A stretch of 64,000 bases of DNA, from assembly GCF_047600445.1 (NCBI RefSeq), contig NZ_JASGKT010000001.1, forward strand, positions 1 through 64,000, written 5' to 3'. The stretch is from Piscinibacter sp047600445. GTDB lineage: Bacteria > Pseudomonadota > Gammaproteobacteria > Burkholderiales > Burkholderiaceae_C. Position 1 is the first letter of the stretch; the number at the start of each line of letters is the position of its first letter. A model generated the notes under the pieces. The model was not told the DNA's origin and did no database searches. It saw only the letters and a list, made by a program, of their open reading frames with translations. A program made the translations under genes and the position numbers. Shown here piece after piece: positions 17,885-25,461 of the stretch.

Positions 17885-18915
17885 GCCGCCGCCAGCTCCT
17901 TGGTGCGCGCGACGAACTGGTGCATCTTCGCCAGCGCCTTGCCCGAGGCCAGCGCCTCGCGCGCCATGCCGATGCCGTCGGCCATGGTCGCCGCCACGTT
18001 GGCGGCGTACAGCGCCACGCCGGCGTTGAGGATCACGATGTCGCGCGCCGGGCCGGCCTCGTTGTCGAGCACCGAGTGCAGCATGGCCTTGCTCTGCTCG
18101 GGCGTCTCGACCTTCAGCGCGCGGTTGCTCGCCATCGTCAGGCCGAAGTCCTCGGGGTGGATCTCGTACTCGCGGATGTCGCCGTCCTTGACCTCGCCGA
18201 CCATCGTGGCCGCGCCCAGCGAGACCTCGTCCATGCCGTCGCGGCCGTAGACCACCAGGGCGTGCTCGGCGCCCAGGCGCTGCAGCGCGCGCACCTGGAT
18301 GCCGACCAGGTCGGGGTGGAACACGCCCATCAGGATGTTGGGCGCGCCGGCCGGGTTGGTCAGCGGCCCGAGGATGTTGAAGATCGTGCGCACGCCCAGC
18401 TCCTTGCGCACCGGCGCGACGTTCTTCATCGCCGGATGGTGGTTGGGCGCGAACATGAAGCCGATGCCGGTGTCGGCGATGCAGCGCGCGATGTCGGCCG
18501 GCTTCAGCGCCAGGCTGACGCCCAGCGCCTCCAGCACGTCGGCGCTGCCCGACTTGCTGGACACGCTGCGGTTGCCGTGCTTGCTGACGCGCGCGCCGCA
18601 GGCGGCGGCGACGAACATCGAGCAGGTGGAGATGTTGAAGGTGTGCGAGCCGTCGCCGCCGGTGCCGACGATGTCGACGAGGTGCCGGCGGTCGGCCACC
18701 TCGACCTTGGTGGAGAACTCGCGCATCACCTGCGCCGCGGCGGTGATCTCGCCGATGGTCTCCTTCTTGACGCGCAGCCCGATCAGCAGCGCGGCCATCA
18801 TCACCGGCGACATCTCGCCGCCCATGATGCGGCGCATCAGCGCCAGCATCTCGTCGTGGAAGATCTCGCGGTGCTCGATGGTGCGGGTCAGGGCTTCGTT
18901 GTCGGTGATCGCCAT
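17881..18915 (-). CDS. trpD: Anthranilate phosphoribosyltransferase
   Basis: Transfers phosphoribose from PRPP to anthranilate. 344 residues beginning MAITDNEALTRTIEHREIFH; the PRPP-binding motif GTGGDGSHTFNIST and the KHGNRSVSSKSGSADVLEAL segment are intact. The ATG at 18915 has GGGAGA upstream and starts 11 bases after the ltaE stop codon. No TrpG domain is fused to it, unlike the enterobacterial enzyme. Confidence 0.98.
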   Translation of the reverse strand: MAITDNEALTRTIEHREIFHDEMLALMRRIMGGEMSPVMMAALLIGLRVKKETIGEITAAAQVMREFSTKVEVADRRHLVDIVGTGGDGSHTFNISTCSMFVAAACGARVSKHGNRSVSSKSGSADVLEALGVSLALKPADIARCIADTGIGFMFAPNHHPAMKNVAPVRKELGVRTIFNILGPLTNPAGAPNILMGVFHPDLVGIQVRALQRLGAEHALVVYGRDGMDEVSLGAATMVGEVKDGDIREYEIHPEDFGLTMASNRALKVETPEQSKAMLHSVLDNEAGPARDIVILNAGVALYAANVAATMADGIGMAREALASGKALAKMHQFVARTKELAAA

Positions 18916-18926
18916 GCGGGTCTCCC

Positions 18927-19949
18927 TCAATGCGGCTTGTTCATGAATTCGCCGACGGCAGCAACAGCCCGATCGACGCCGGCCGCGTCGACGTCGAGGT
19001 GCGTCACGAAGCGCAGGCCGATCAGCCCGGTGGCGAGCACGCCGCGCTGCTGCAGGTGCGCGAGCAGCGCCTCGGTGCGCCCCGCGGCGCCGTTCGCCAC
19101 CTCGGCGAAGACGATGTTGGTGTCGGGCGCGGTGACGCTGATGCCGTCGATCTTCGCCAGCCCGTCGGCGAGCCGCCTGGCCAGCGCGTGGTCGTCGGCG
19201 AGGCGTTCGACGTGGTGGTCCAGCGCGTACAGCGCCGCCGCCGCCAGCAGCCCGGCCTGGCGCAGCCCGCCGCCGAGCGCCTTGCGCACGCGGCGCGCGC
19301 GGGCGATGAAGTCGCGCGGGCCGGCCAGCACCGAGCCGACCGGCGCGCCCAGGCCCTTGCTGAAGCACACCGAAACGCTGTCGAAGCCGCGCACCAGCCG
19401 CGCCGGCTCGGTGCCCGAGGCGACGATCGCGTTGAAGAGCCGGGCGCCGTCGAGGTGCGTCGCCAGCCCGCGCTCGTGCGCCAGCCCGGTCGCGTCGTCG
19501 AGGTAGCGCTGCGGCAGCACCTTGCCGTTCCAGGTGTTCTCCAGCGCGAGCAGCCGCGTGCGCGCGAAGTGCTCGTCGTCGGGTTTGATGGCCGCGGCGA
19601 TGTCGGACAAAAGCAGCGTGCCGTCGGCCTGCTGCGGCAGCGGCTGCGGCTGCACGCTGCCCAGCACCGCCGCGCCGCCGGCCTCGTAGCGGTAGCCGTG
19701 CGCGAGCTGGCCGACCAGCACCTCGTCGCCGCGCTGGCAATGGCTCATCAGCGCGCACAGATTGCCCTGCGTGCCGCTGGTGACGAACAGCGCCGCCTCC
19801 TTGCCGAACAGCGCGGCGACGCGCTCCTGCAGCGCGTTGACGGTGGGGTCGTCGCCGAACACGTCGTCGCCGACCTCGGCGCGCGCGATCGCCTCGCGCA
19901 TCGCGGCCGTGGGCCGCGTGACGGTATCGCTTCGAAGATCGACGATCAC
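18927..19949 (-). CDS. ltaE: Low-specificity L-threonine aldolase
   Basis: PLP enzyme (fold type I) that cleaves L-threonine and L-allo-threonine to glycine and acetaldehyde, and often beta-phenylserines. 340 residues starting at GTG 19949 (reads MIVDLRSDTVTRPTAAMREA); this start overlaps the trpG stop (GTGA). Landmarks: VDLRSDTVTRP at the N terminus, EVGDDVFGDDPTVNALQE, LENTWNGKVLP, HLDGARLFNA, and the Schiff-base lysine in VCFSKGLGAPVGS. Its place between trpG and trpD is unusual: no step of tryptophan synthesis needs it, although the gene is tightly coupled to its neighbours. Confidence 0.95.
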   Translation of the reverse strand: MIVDLRSDTVTRPTAAMREAIARAEVGDDVFGDDPTVNALQERVAALFGKEAALFVTSGTQGNLCALMSHCQRGDEVLVGQLAHGYRYEAGGAAVLGSVQPQPLPQQADGTLLLSDIAAAIKPDDEHFARTRLLALENTWNGKVLPQRYLDDATGLAHERGLATHLDGARLFNAIVASGTEPARLVRGFDSVSVCFSKGLGAPVGSVLAGPRDFIARARRVRKALGGGLRQAGLLAAAALYALDHHVERLADDHALARRLADGLAKIDGISVTAPDTNIVFAEVANGAAGRTEALLAHLQQRGVLATGLIGLRFVTHLDVDAAGVDRAVAAVGEFMNKPH

Positions 19950-20530
19950 GGCCGCAGCTCCACGAAGTTCTTCAGCATCGCGTGGCCATGCTCGGTGAGT
20001 ATGGATTCGGGATGGAACTGCACGCCTTCCAGCGGCGTCCTGGTGCCGGCCAGCTCGCGGTGGCGCACGCCCATGATCTCGCCGTCCTGCGAGGTGGCGC
20101 TGACCTCCAGCACCTCGGGCCGCGAGGCCGGCTCGATCACCAGCGAGTGGTAGCGGATCACCGTGAACTGCGCCGGCAGCCCGGTGTAGACGCCGTGCCG
20201 GTCGTTGCTGATCAGGTCGGTCTTGCCGTGCATCTGCGTCTTCGCGCGCACGATGCGCCCGCCCAGCGCCGCGCCGATCGCCTGGTGGCCCAGGCACACG
20301 CCGAGGATGGGCAGCTTGCCGGTGAAGGCCTGGATGGCCTCGACGCACACGCCGGCCTCGGCCGGCGAACACGGCCCGGGCGAGAGCACCAGGTGGTCGG
20401 GCTTCAGCGCCGCGATGCCGGCCGTGTCGATCTCGTCGTTGCGGAAGACGCGCACGTCCTCGCCCAGCTCGCCGAAGTACTGCACCAGGTTGAAGGTGAA
20501 GGAGTCGTAGTTGTCGATCATCAGCAGCAT
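19946..20530 (-). CDS. trpG: Anthranilate synthase component II (glutamine amidotransferase)
   Basis: Supplies ammonia from glutamine to TrpE; possibly also serves 4-amino-4-deoxychorismate synthase, as in organisms with one TrpG/PabA. 194 residues with the class I amidotransferase triad: Cys in GVCLGHQAIG, and His/Glu in VQFHPESILTEHG. N-terminal MLLMIDNYDSFTFNLVQYFG is typical. It heads the trpG-ltaE-trpD-trpC-ung transcript; trpE, its partner, is 21 kb away at 41981-43465. Confidence 0.98.
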   Translation of the reverse strand: MLLMIDNYDSFTFNLVQYFGELGEDVRVFRNDEIDTAGIAALKPDHLVLSPGPCSPAEAGVCVEAIQAFTGKLPILGVCLGHQAIGAALGGRIVRAKTQMHGKTDLISNDRHGVYTGLPAQFTVIRYHSLVIEPASRPEVLEVSATSQDGEIMGVRHRELAGTRTPLEGVQFHPESILTEHGHAMLKNFVELRP

Positions 20531-20755
20531 GTGCGCTCCATCTCTTGGATCTTGCCGGGCCGCCGGCGCGGACCCGGAAGTCGTGCCCGCCGGGATGCCC
20601 GCAAGGCATGCAGGGCGGGGATCGAGGCGCCCGAGCGGGCGCGATGGGAAAGGGTCAGGCGGATGGCTTGCGCCAACGCCAGCCGGAGCGCGCTGCGGTG
20701 ATCGGGCGGATCGCAGACATGGGGCGCATTATGGCTTGCGCGCCGACCACACCGA
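20531..20755 (-). promoter_or_regulatory. Upstream region of trpG with a long imperfect hairpin
   Basis: This 225-base gap must hold the promoter of trpGDC if the operon is not transcribed from tcuB. A two-tier hairpin lies at 20586-20619: outer stem CCCGCC/GGCGGG and inner stem ATGCC/GGCAT around the loop CGCAA. No T-run follows and no Trp-rich short reading frame was found, so a second leader-peptide attenuator is not supported. No convincing -35/-10 pair was identified. Confidence 0.4.
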
Positions 20756-21907
20756 TCAGTCGTCGCCGATCCCGATCGGGTTGGGCTGGCGCTTCTCGAT
20801 CGTGTACCGCAGCAGCGCGGCGGCGCGAAAGACGCCATGGGCGAACTTGCCGTAAGGCAGCGTCGCGAACAGCGCCATCACGGCGCCCAGGTGCAGGCAC
20901 AGGAGCGGCGCGAGGGCCGATGTACCGCGGCCGAGCCACAGTGCGAGGCCGCTCGCGCTGGTGAGGAACAGCAGCGCGATGAAGCCCAGGTCCATGGGCT
21001 TCTGGGCCGGGTCGCCCTGCAGCGCGTGCCGCGAACGGTTCAGCCGCCACAAGCCGCCCGTTCCGATCAGCAGGCTGACCCCGCCCACGGCGCCGAGCAG
21101 CTTGGGCAGGCTCGGCAAGTCATACGGTGCGGGCCAGCCGAGCAGGTAGTGGTACAGCGTGGCGACGCTCGTCGCGGCAAAGCACAGCAGGAAGCCGTAG
21201 AAGGTGAAATGGTGGAAGCGCTTGCGCGCCAGCGTCCAGGCGTCGTCCTCGTTGTGGCAGCCCTCGCCATGGCCCCCGTCGAGGTACCGGAGCTTCAGGA
21301 TGGCATCGGTCGCCTCCGCAGCGGCCGGTGGGCTGAGCGCGGCTGCGCTGGTCGCCGGCGTCACCTCGCGCCAGAAGCGCCTGACGCCGAGCGCCAGCGC
21401 CAACACCGCGAACAGGAAAACGGGCGCGAACATCCCGACGAGCAGGTTGTGCGGGAACAGGTCGTAGAAGCCGGCCCCGGCCCGGGTTCGCCACGGCGAG
21501 CCGTGCAAGGCGGCCATCAGCATCAGGAATATCGCCAGCCCCGCCGCCAACGCCAGCGACAGCGTCAGGCCGTTGTGCCTGTACAGACGTCCGAGCGCGG
21601 GCGGCCAAGCGTAGTCGACATAGGTCTGGCGCCGCACCTCGGCCATGCTTCTGGGCACGTTCACCGCAAACTCGTGCGGCGGCGCGTACTGGCAGGCATG
21701 CAGGCAGGCGCCGCAGTTGTGGCACAGGTTGGCCAGGTAGTGGATGTCGGCCCGCGCGAAGTCCAGCCGCCGCGTCATGGCCGGGAACACGGCACAGAAG
21801 CCTTCGCAGTAGCGGCAGGCGTTGCAGATCTGCATCTGCCGCCCGACCTCGGCTTCGGCCTCGCTCAGGATCGGGATCACGGCGGGCCGCCCGTCAAGCG
21901 CCTGCAT
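20756..21907 (-). CDS. tcuB: TcuB-like membrane iron-sulfur electron-transfer protein
   Basis: Partner of the FAD-dependent tricarballylate dehydrogenase TcuA; in Salmonella it reoxidises the TcuA flavin and passes electrons to the membrane. 383 residues: an N-terminal ferredoxin-like part with two 4Fe-4S sets (Cys28/31/34/38 in CNACRYCEGFC and Cys62/65/68/72 in CHNCGACLHAC), then about six transmembrane helices with scattered His. The start overlaps the end of tcuA by 14 bases. It is the last gene of the block before the trp genes. Confidence 0.88.
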   Translation of the reverse strand: MQALDGRPAVIPILSEAEAEVGRQMQICNACRYCEGFCAVFPAMTRRLDFARADIHYLANLCHNCGACLHACQYAPPHEFAVNVPRSMAEVRRQTYVDYAWPPALGRLYRHNGLTLSLALAAGLAIFLMLMAALHGSPWRTRAGAGFYDLFPHNLLVGMFAPVFLFAVLALALGVRRFWREVTPATSAAALSPPAAAEATDAILKLRYLDGGHGEGCHNEDDAWTLARKRFHHFTFYGFLLCFAATSVATLYHYLLGWPAPYDLPSLPKLLGAVGGVSLLIGTGGLWRLNRSRHALQGDPAQKPMDLGFIALLFLTSASGLALWLGRGTSALAPLLCLHLGAVMALFATLPYGKFAHGVFRAAALLRYTIEKRQPNPIGIGDD

Positions 21908-23300
21908 GTTCGACCCCTTCGCGCCATGCCGCCGCAGCCGCCTGCGTCCCCGCGATCCGCCCGAAGGCCGTGCCGATGGACATGCCGACGCCGGCGGTGT
22001 AGCCCTTGCCCAGCACGTTGCCGGCCATCATCTCGCCGGCCACGAAGAGATTCGGGCTCGGTTCGCCGGCAAAGTGCACGGCCGCCCGCTCGTCGACCTT
22101 GAGGCCAAGATAGGTGAAGGTGACGCCGGGCTTGAGCGCGTAGCCGTAGAACGGGGGCGTGTCGATCGGCCGCGCCCAGTGGGTCTTCGGCGGCGCCAGC
22201 CCTTCGGTGCGGCAGTCGTCGAGCGCGGTGTGGTCGAAGGTGCCCGGGCGACAGGCGGCGTTGTAGTCGTTCAGCACGCGCACGAAGTTCTCTTCCGGCA
22301 GATTCAACTTCCTGGCCAATTCGGCGAGCGAGCCGGCGACGACGCCGGGAAACACCGGCGGCATGAACCGGCCGATGGCCTTCTGGTCGATGATCGAGTA
22401 GCCGATCTGCCCCGGCTGCTGCGCCACCAGCCGCCCCCAGATCGCGTAGCGCTTGGGCCAGAAGTCCTCCCCCTCGTCGTAGAAGCGCCGGCCCTCGCGG
22501 TTGACCACCACGCCGAGCGAAACGCAGTCGATGCGCGTACAGATGCCGCCGTCGTACAGCGGAGCGCGCGCGTCGATGGCCACCATATGGGCCTGGGTCG
22601 GGTCCCCGATCGCATCGGCGCCGGCGTCGATCATGAAGCGAAGCAGCGTGCCGGTGTTGAAGCGCGTGCCCCGGATCAGGAAGTTGTCGGCCGGGTATTC
22701 GCCGCGCTCGTTCATGCCCCAGGCATCGCGCAGCCACTCCCGGTTGGACTCGAAGCCGCCGGCGGCCAGCACGCAGGCGCGCGCCTCGATGCGCTCTGCC
22801 TTCGTGCAGGCGGCGACGAAGCGCCCGTCGCGCAGCTCGATCCGGTCGACGGGGGACTCGTAGCGCACCTTCACCCCCAGGGCCTGCGCGCTGCGGTAGT
22901 ACGCATTGACGAGCGCCTTGCCGCCTCCCATGAAGAATGCGTTGGTGCGCGCGGTATGCAGCGCGCCGGACAAGGACGGCTGGAAGCGAACGCCATGTCG
23001 CCGCATCCAGGGCCGGCAGGTGGAGGACGCACGGATCACCATTCGCGCCAGATGCTCGTTCGTATTGCCGCCGGTGACCTTCAGCAAGTCCTGCCAGTAC
23101 TCCTCCTCGGGATAGGCATCGACCAGCACGTCCTGCGGCGCGTCGTGCATGCAGCGCAGGTTGCGCACGTGCATCGAGTTGCCGCCGCGCCATTCACGCG
23201 GAGCCGCCTCGAGCAGCATCACGGTGGCGCCCGCCTCGCGCGCCATCAGCGCCGCGCAGAGCGCGGCGTTGCCGCCGCCGATCACGAGAACATCGATCAT
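21894..23300 (-). CDS. tcuA: FAD-dependent tricarballylate dehydrogenase-like flavoprotein
   Basis: Member of the fumarate reductase/succinate dehydrogenase flavoprotein family; TcuA oxidises tricarballylate to cis-aconitate. 468 residues: N-terminal dinucleotide fold VLVIGGGNAALCAALMARE, a catalytic-domain Arg/His region, and C-terminal FVAGEMMAGNVLGKGYTAGV. The ATG at 23300 was chosen because the dinucleotide motif begins at once after it. Directly coupled to tcuB. Substrate assignment rests on pairing with TcuB; a related polycarboxylate is possible. No TcuC transporter gene is next to it. Confidence 0.85.
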   Translation of the reverse strand: MIDVLVIGGGNAALCAALMAREAGATVMLLEAAPREWRGGNSMHVRNLRCMHDAPQDVLVDAYPEEEYWQDLLKVTGGNTNEHLARMVIRASSTCRPWMRRHGVRFQPSLSGALHTARTNAFFMGGGKALVNAYYRSAQALGVKVRYESPVDRIELRDGRFVAACTKAERIEARACVLAAGGFESNREWLRDAWGMNERGEYPADNFLIRGTRFNTGTLLRFMIDAGADAIGDPTQAHMVAIDARAPLYDGGICTRIDCVSLGVVVNREGRRFYDEGEDFWPKRYAIWGRLVAQQPGQIGYSIIDQKAIGRFMPPVFPGVVAGSLAELARKLNLPEENFVRVLNDYNAACRPGTFDHTALDDCRTEGLAPPKTHWARPIDTPPFYGYALKPGVTFTYLGLKVDERAAVHFAGEPSPNLFVAGEMMAGNVLGKGYTAGVGMSIGTAFGRIAGTQAAAAAWREGVEHAGA

Positions 23301-23377
23301 CCTGGCAACGACTGTAGGAGGCCGCGGCGCCGGCGCACAGCCGCCACGCCGCAAGACGTCTTCATGATTCGTGAAGG
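23301..23377 (-). promoter_or_regulatory. Candidate LysR-controlled promoter of tcuAB
   Basis: On the minus strand, a -10-like TACAGT (23316-23311) lies upstream of tcuA. A dyad TTCA-N7-TGAA (23361-23375), which contains a T-N11-A core (T 23362, A 23374), is centred about 64 bases before the expected start of transcription. That is the usual place for a LysR recognition site. The dyad overlaps the stop codon of the upstream lysR gene. Its sequence differs from the three related promoters at 35.6, 39.0 and 40.9 kb, so a different regulator may bind it. Confidence 0.45.
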
Positions 23378-24336
23378 GTGGCGCCGGGCCAGCGCCCTTC
23401 GGTGACCAGGCGTCGGGCCACGTCCGTCAGCACCACGCGCGCGCCCAGCGCGGCGGGCGACAGCTCGTCGTCCGAGAGGCTGGCCAGCAGAGTCTGCCGC
23501 CGGGCGTCGGCGTCGGCCACCGGGATGCAGCGCAGCATGCCGGGCTGCTCTCGCGCCGCGGCGGCGCCGGGCTGCAGCGTCGCCCCCAGCCCGGCCCGCA
23601 CGGCGTCCATCAGCACCGACAGGCCGTCGATCTCGGCCGCGACGTTCGGTTCGATGCGGGCCCGCTCGAAGATCGCGTTGACGAGCGCGCGCAAGCCATG
23701 CGAACCGGTCGGCAGGATCAACGGCAGTCGCGCGACCTCGGCCATCGTGACGCTCGATCCTCTCGGCATGCCCGGCAAGTCATCCCGGCCGATGAGGAAG
23801 AGGCGTTCATCGAGCAGCGGCATCAGGCTCCAGCGCCGGCCGCCGTCGCCGCGAAACACCACGGCCAGGTCCAACTGGCGCGCGTTCAGCATGGACGACA
23901 GGTGGCCGGACAGGCCTTCGACGATGTGCAGGCGCACGTCGGGATAGCGCTGCGTCATCGCCTGGATCAACGGCAGGCCCAGAACCTTCGCCGTGCTGGT
24001 GGCCAGGCCCAGGCTGACGTGCCCCGACAGGCGGGCCTCCTGCGCCGCCTGCACCGCATCGGCGGCGTGGCGCAGCGTCAGTTGTGCCTGGCGCAGAAAG
24101 GCGAGGCCCGCGTCCGTGGGCACCACGCCGGTCTTGGTGCGCTGCAACAACCGGGTCGACAGCTCGCTTTCCAGCCGCGTGATCTGCTGGCTCAGCGCCG
24201 ACGTCACGACGCCGAGCTCGGCCGCGGCGCGTCCCATGCTGCCGAGTTCGACCACCCGCACGAAGTAGCGCAGTTGCCTCAGTTCCACGGCGCGCTCTTC
24301 GTCTGCGAGAAGGAGTTCGGGTTCGACAACGGACAT
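23362..24336 (-). CDS. LysR-family regulator, probably of tcuAB
   Basis: 324 residues. The N-terminal winged helix-turn-helix reads LRQLRYFVRVVELGSMGRAA with SALSQQITRLESEL; the C-terminal part is a LysR substrate-binding domain. About ten extra residues precede the usual LysR start. It is transcribed in the same direction as tcuA, 61 bases upstream, and is the likely counterpart of TcuR, the tricarballylate-responsive activator. It is divergent from a second, similar lysR gene (both share the VEGLSGHL motif in the effector domain), suggesting duplication. Confidence 0.85.
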   Translation of the reverse strand: MSVVEPELLLADEERAVELRQLRYFVRVVELGSMGRAAAELGVVTSALSQQITRLESELSTRLLQRTKTGVVPTDAGLAFLRQAQLTLRHAADAVQAAQEARLSGHVSLGLATSTAKVLGLPLIQAMTQRYPDVRLHIVEGLSGHLSSMLNARQLDLAVVFRGDGGRRWSLMPLLDERLFLIGRDDLPGMPRGSSVTMAEVARLPLILPTGSHGLRALVNAIFERARIEPNVAAEIDGLSVLMDAVRAGLGATLQPGAAAAREQPGMLRCIPVADADARRQTLLASLSDDELSPAALGARVVLTDVARRLVTEGRWPGATLHES

Positions 24337-24388
24337 GCCGGGTCATCCGCCGCGGTCCGCGAGGCCTGGATCGCACCGATGTGCAGCC

Positions 24389-24405
24389 GATTGCGCCGGC
24401 TTACC
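24389..24405. promoter_or_regulatory. LysR-type dyad between the two divergent lysR genes
   Basis: GATTGCGCCGGCTTACC matches the operator-like element of the promoter at 39.0 kb (CATAGCGGCGGCTTATG) at 13 of 17 positions, with the core GCG-CGGCTTA intact. It lies in the 108-base gap between the lysR genes at 24336 and 24445, where an autoregulatory site would be expected. Confidence 0.45.
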
Positions 24406-24444
24406 ATTGCGCATTGACTCGGCGCGCTGAGCTTGGAGACGACG

Positions 24445-25461
24445 ATGGACATGCGGCAACTGAAGTATTTCGTGCAGATCGTCGAGAGCGGCAGTCTGAC
24501 GAAGGCGTCGCGCCAGTTGTTCATCGCCCAGCCCGCGCTCAGCCAGCAGATGACGCGGCTGGAAGAGGAGGTCGGAAAGTCGCTGCTCGTGCGCTCGGCC
24601 CGCGGCGTGACGCCGACGGAGAACGGCGAGGCGCTCTACCACCACGCCAAGTTTATGCTGCGCCAACTCGACCAGGCCATCTCCGTGGCGCGCCAGGAGC
24701 AGGCCAGCATGAGCGGACGCGTGGCGCTCGGCCTGGCGCCCACGACCGTGTGCGCGCTCGGGCTGCCGCTGATGAAGCACCTGCGGGCGAAGTACCCGGG
24801 AATCGTGCTCAATGTCGTGGAAGGGCTGTCGGGCCACCTCGATCACATGACGCGCCTGGGCCAGTTGGACCTGGCCGTGTTGTTCAGCCCCACCGCGGCG
24901 GCCGAACTCACCTCCGAGCCGTTGCTGGAAGAAGAGCTGTTCGTGATCTTCCCGCGCGATACCCGGCTGGTGGCCGCGCACAAGCGGTCGCTCACGCTGC
25001 AGGAGGTTTCGGCGCTGCCGCTGATCCTGCCCAGCCCGGGCCATGGCCTGCGCCGGCGCATCGCCATCGAGTTCGAGCGCGTGAACCTCGCCGTCGACGC
25101 CGTCTCGGAAATCGACTCGCTGCCGCTGCTGATGCATTGCGTGGCCGACGGCGTCGGCGCCACGATCAAGCCGATGGCCGCCGTGCACGCGCTGGGCGAT
25201 GCGCCTTCGCGCTGGCGCTGCCTGCCGATCGCCGACGCGCACATGACCCGCGCGAACTACCTCTACGCATTGCCCCCCGAGAAGCTGTCGCCGTGCGCCG
25301 CGATCGTGCGCCGCGAGGTCAAGCAGGTGGTGCGGCAGCTCATCGAGGATGGCCGCTGGGAAGGCGTCCGCCTCACCACGCTCGAATCGACGGACACCGG
25401 CACGCCGGAGTCGATCGAACCGGCCGACGACGAGAACGCCCACGCCCTTCACGGCGCCTGA
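24445..25461 (+). CDS. LysR-family transcriptional regulator
   Basis: 338 residues starting MDMRQLKYFVQIVESGSLTK at ATG 24445, with GGAG seven bases upstream (an in-frame TTG at 24433 is less likely). The winged helix-turn-helix (SLTKASRQLFIAQPALSQQM) is followed by an effector domain resembling the nitrogen-assimilation/Cbl-like LysR group. It is the only plus-strand gene of the catabolic block, divergent from the other lysR and convergent with the flavoprotein operon (13-base overlap at the 3' ends). It is the best candidate to bind the shared operator at 35.7, 39.1 and 41.0 kb. Confidence 0.88.
   Translation: MDMRQLKYFVQIVESGSLTKASRQLFIAQPALSQQMTRLEEEVGKSLLVRSARGVTPTENGEALYHHAKFMLRQLDQAISVARQEQASMSGRVALGLAPTTVCALGLPLMKHLRAKYPGIVLNVVEGLSGHLDHMTRLGQLDLAVLFSPTAAAELTSEPLLEEELFVIFPRDTRLVAAHKRSLTLQEVSALPLILPSPGHGLRRRIAIEFERVNLAVDAVSEIDSLPLLMHCVADGVGATIKPMAAVHALGDAPSRWRCLPIADAHMTRANYLYALPPEKLSPCAAIVRREVKQVVRQLIEDGRWEGVRLTTLESTDTGTPESIEPADDENAHALHGA

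Noticed and set aside
17881..19758. An N-terminal extension of TrpD by about 280 residues
   Set aside because: The extension is the out-of-phase shadow of ltaE; MAITDNEAL at 18915 has a ribosome-binding site and matches TrpD proteins.
20531..20755. A second trp attenuator upstream of trpG
   Set aside because: A hairpin exists, but no short frame with clustered Trp codons and no T-run were found.
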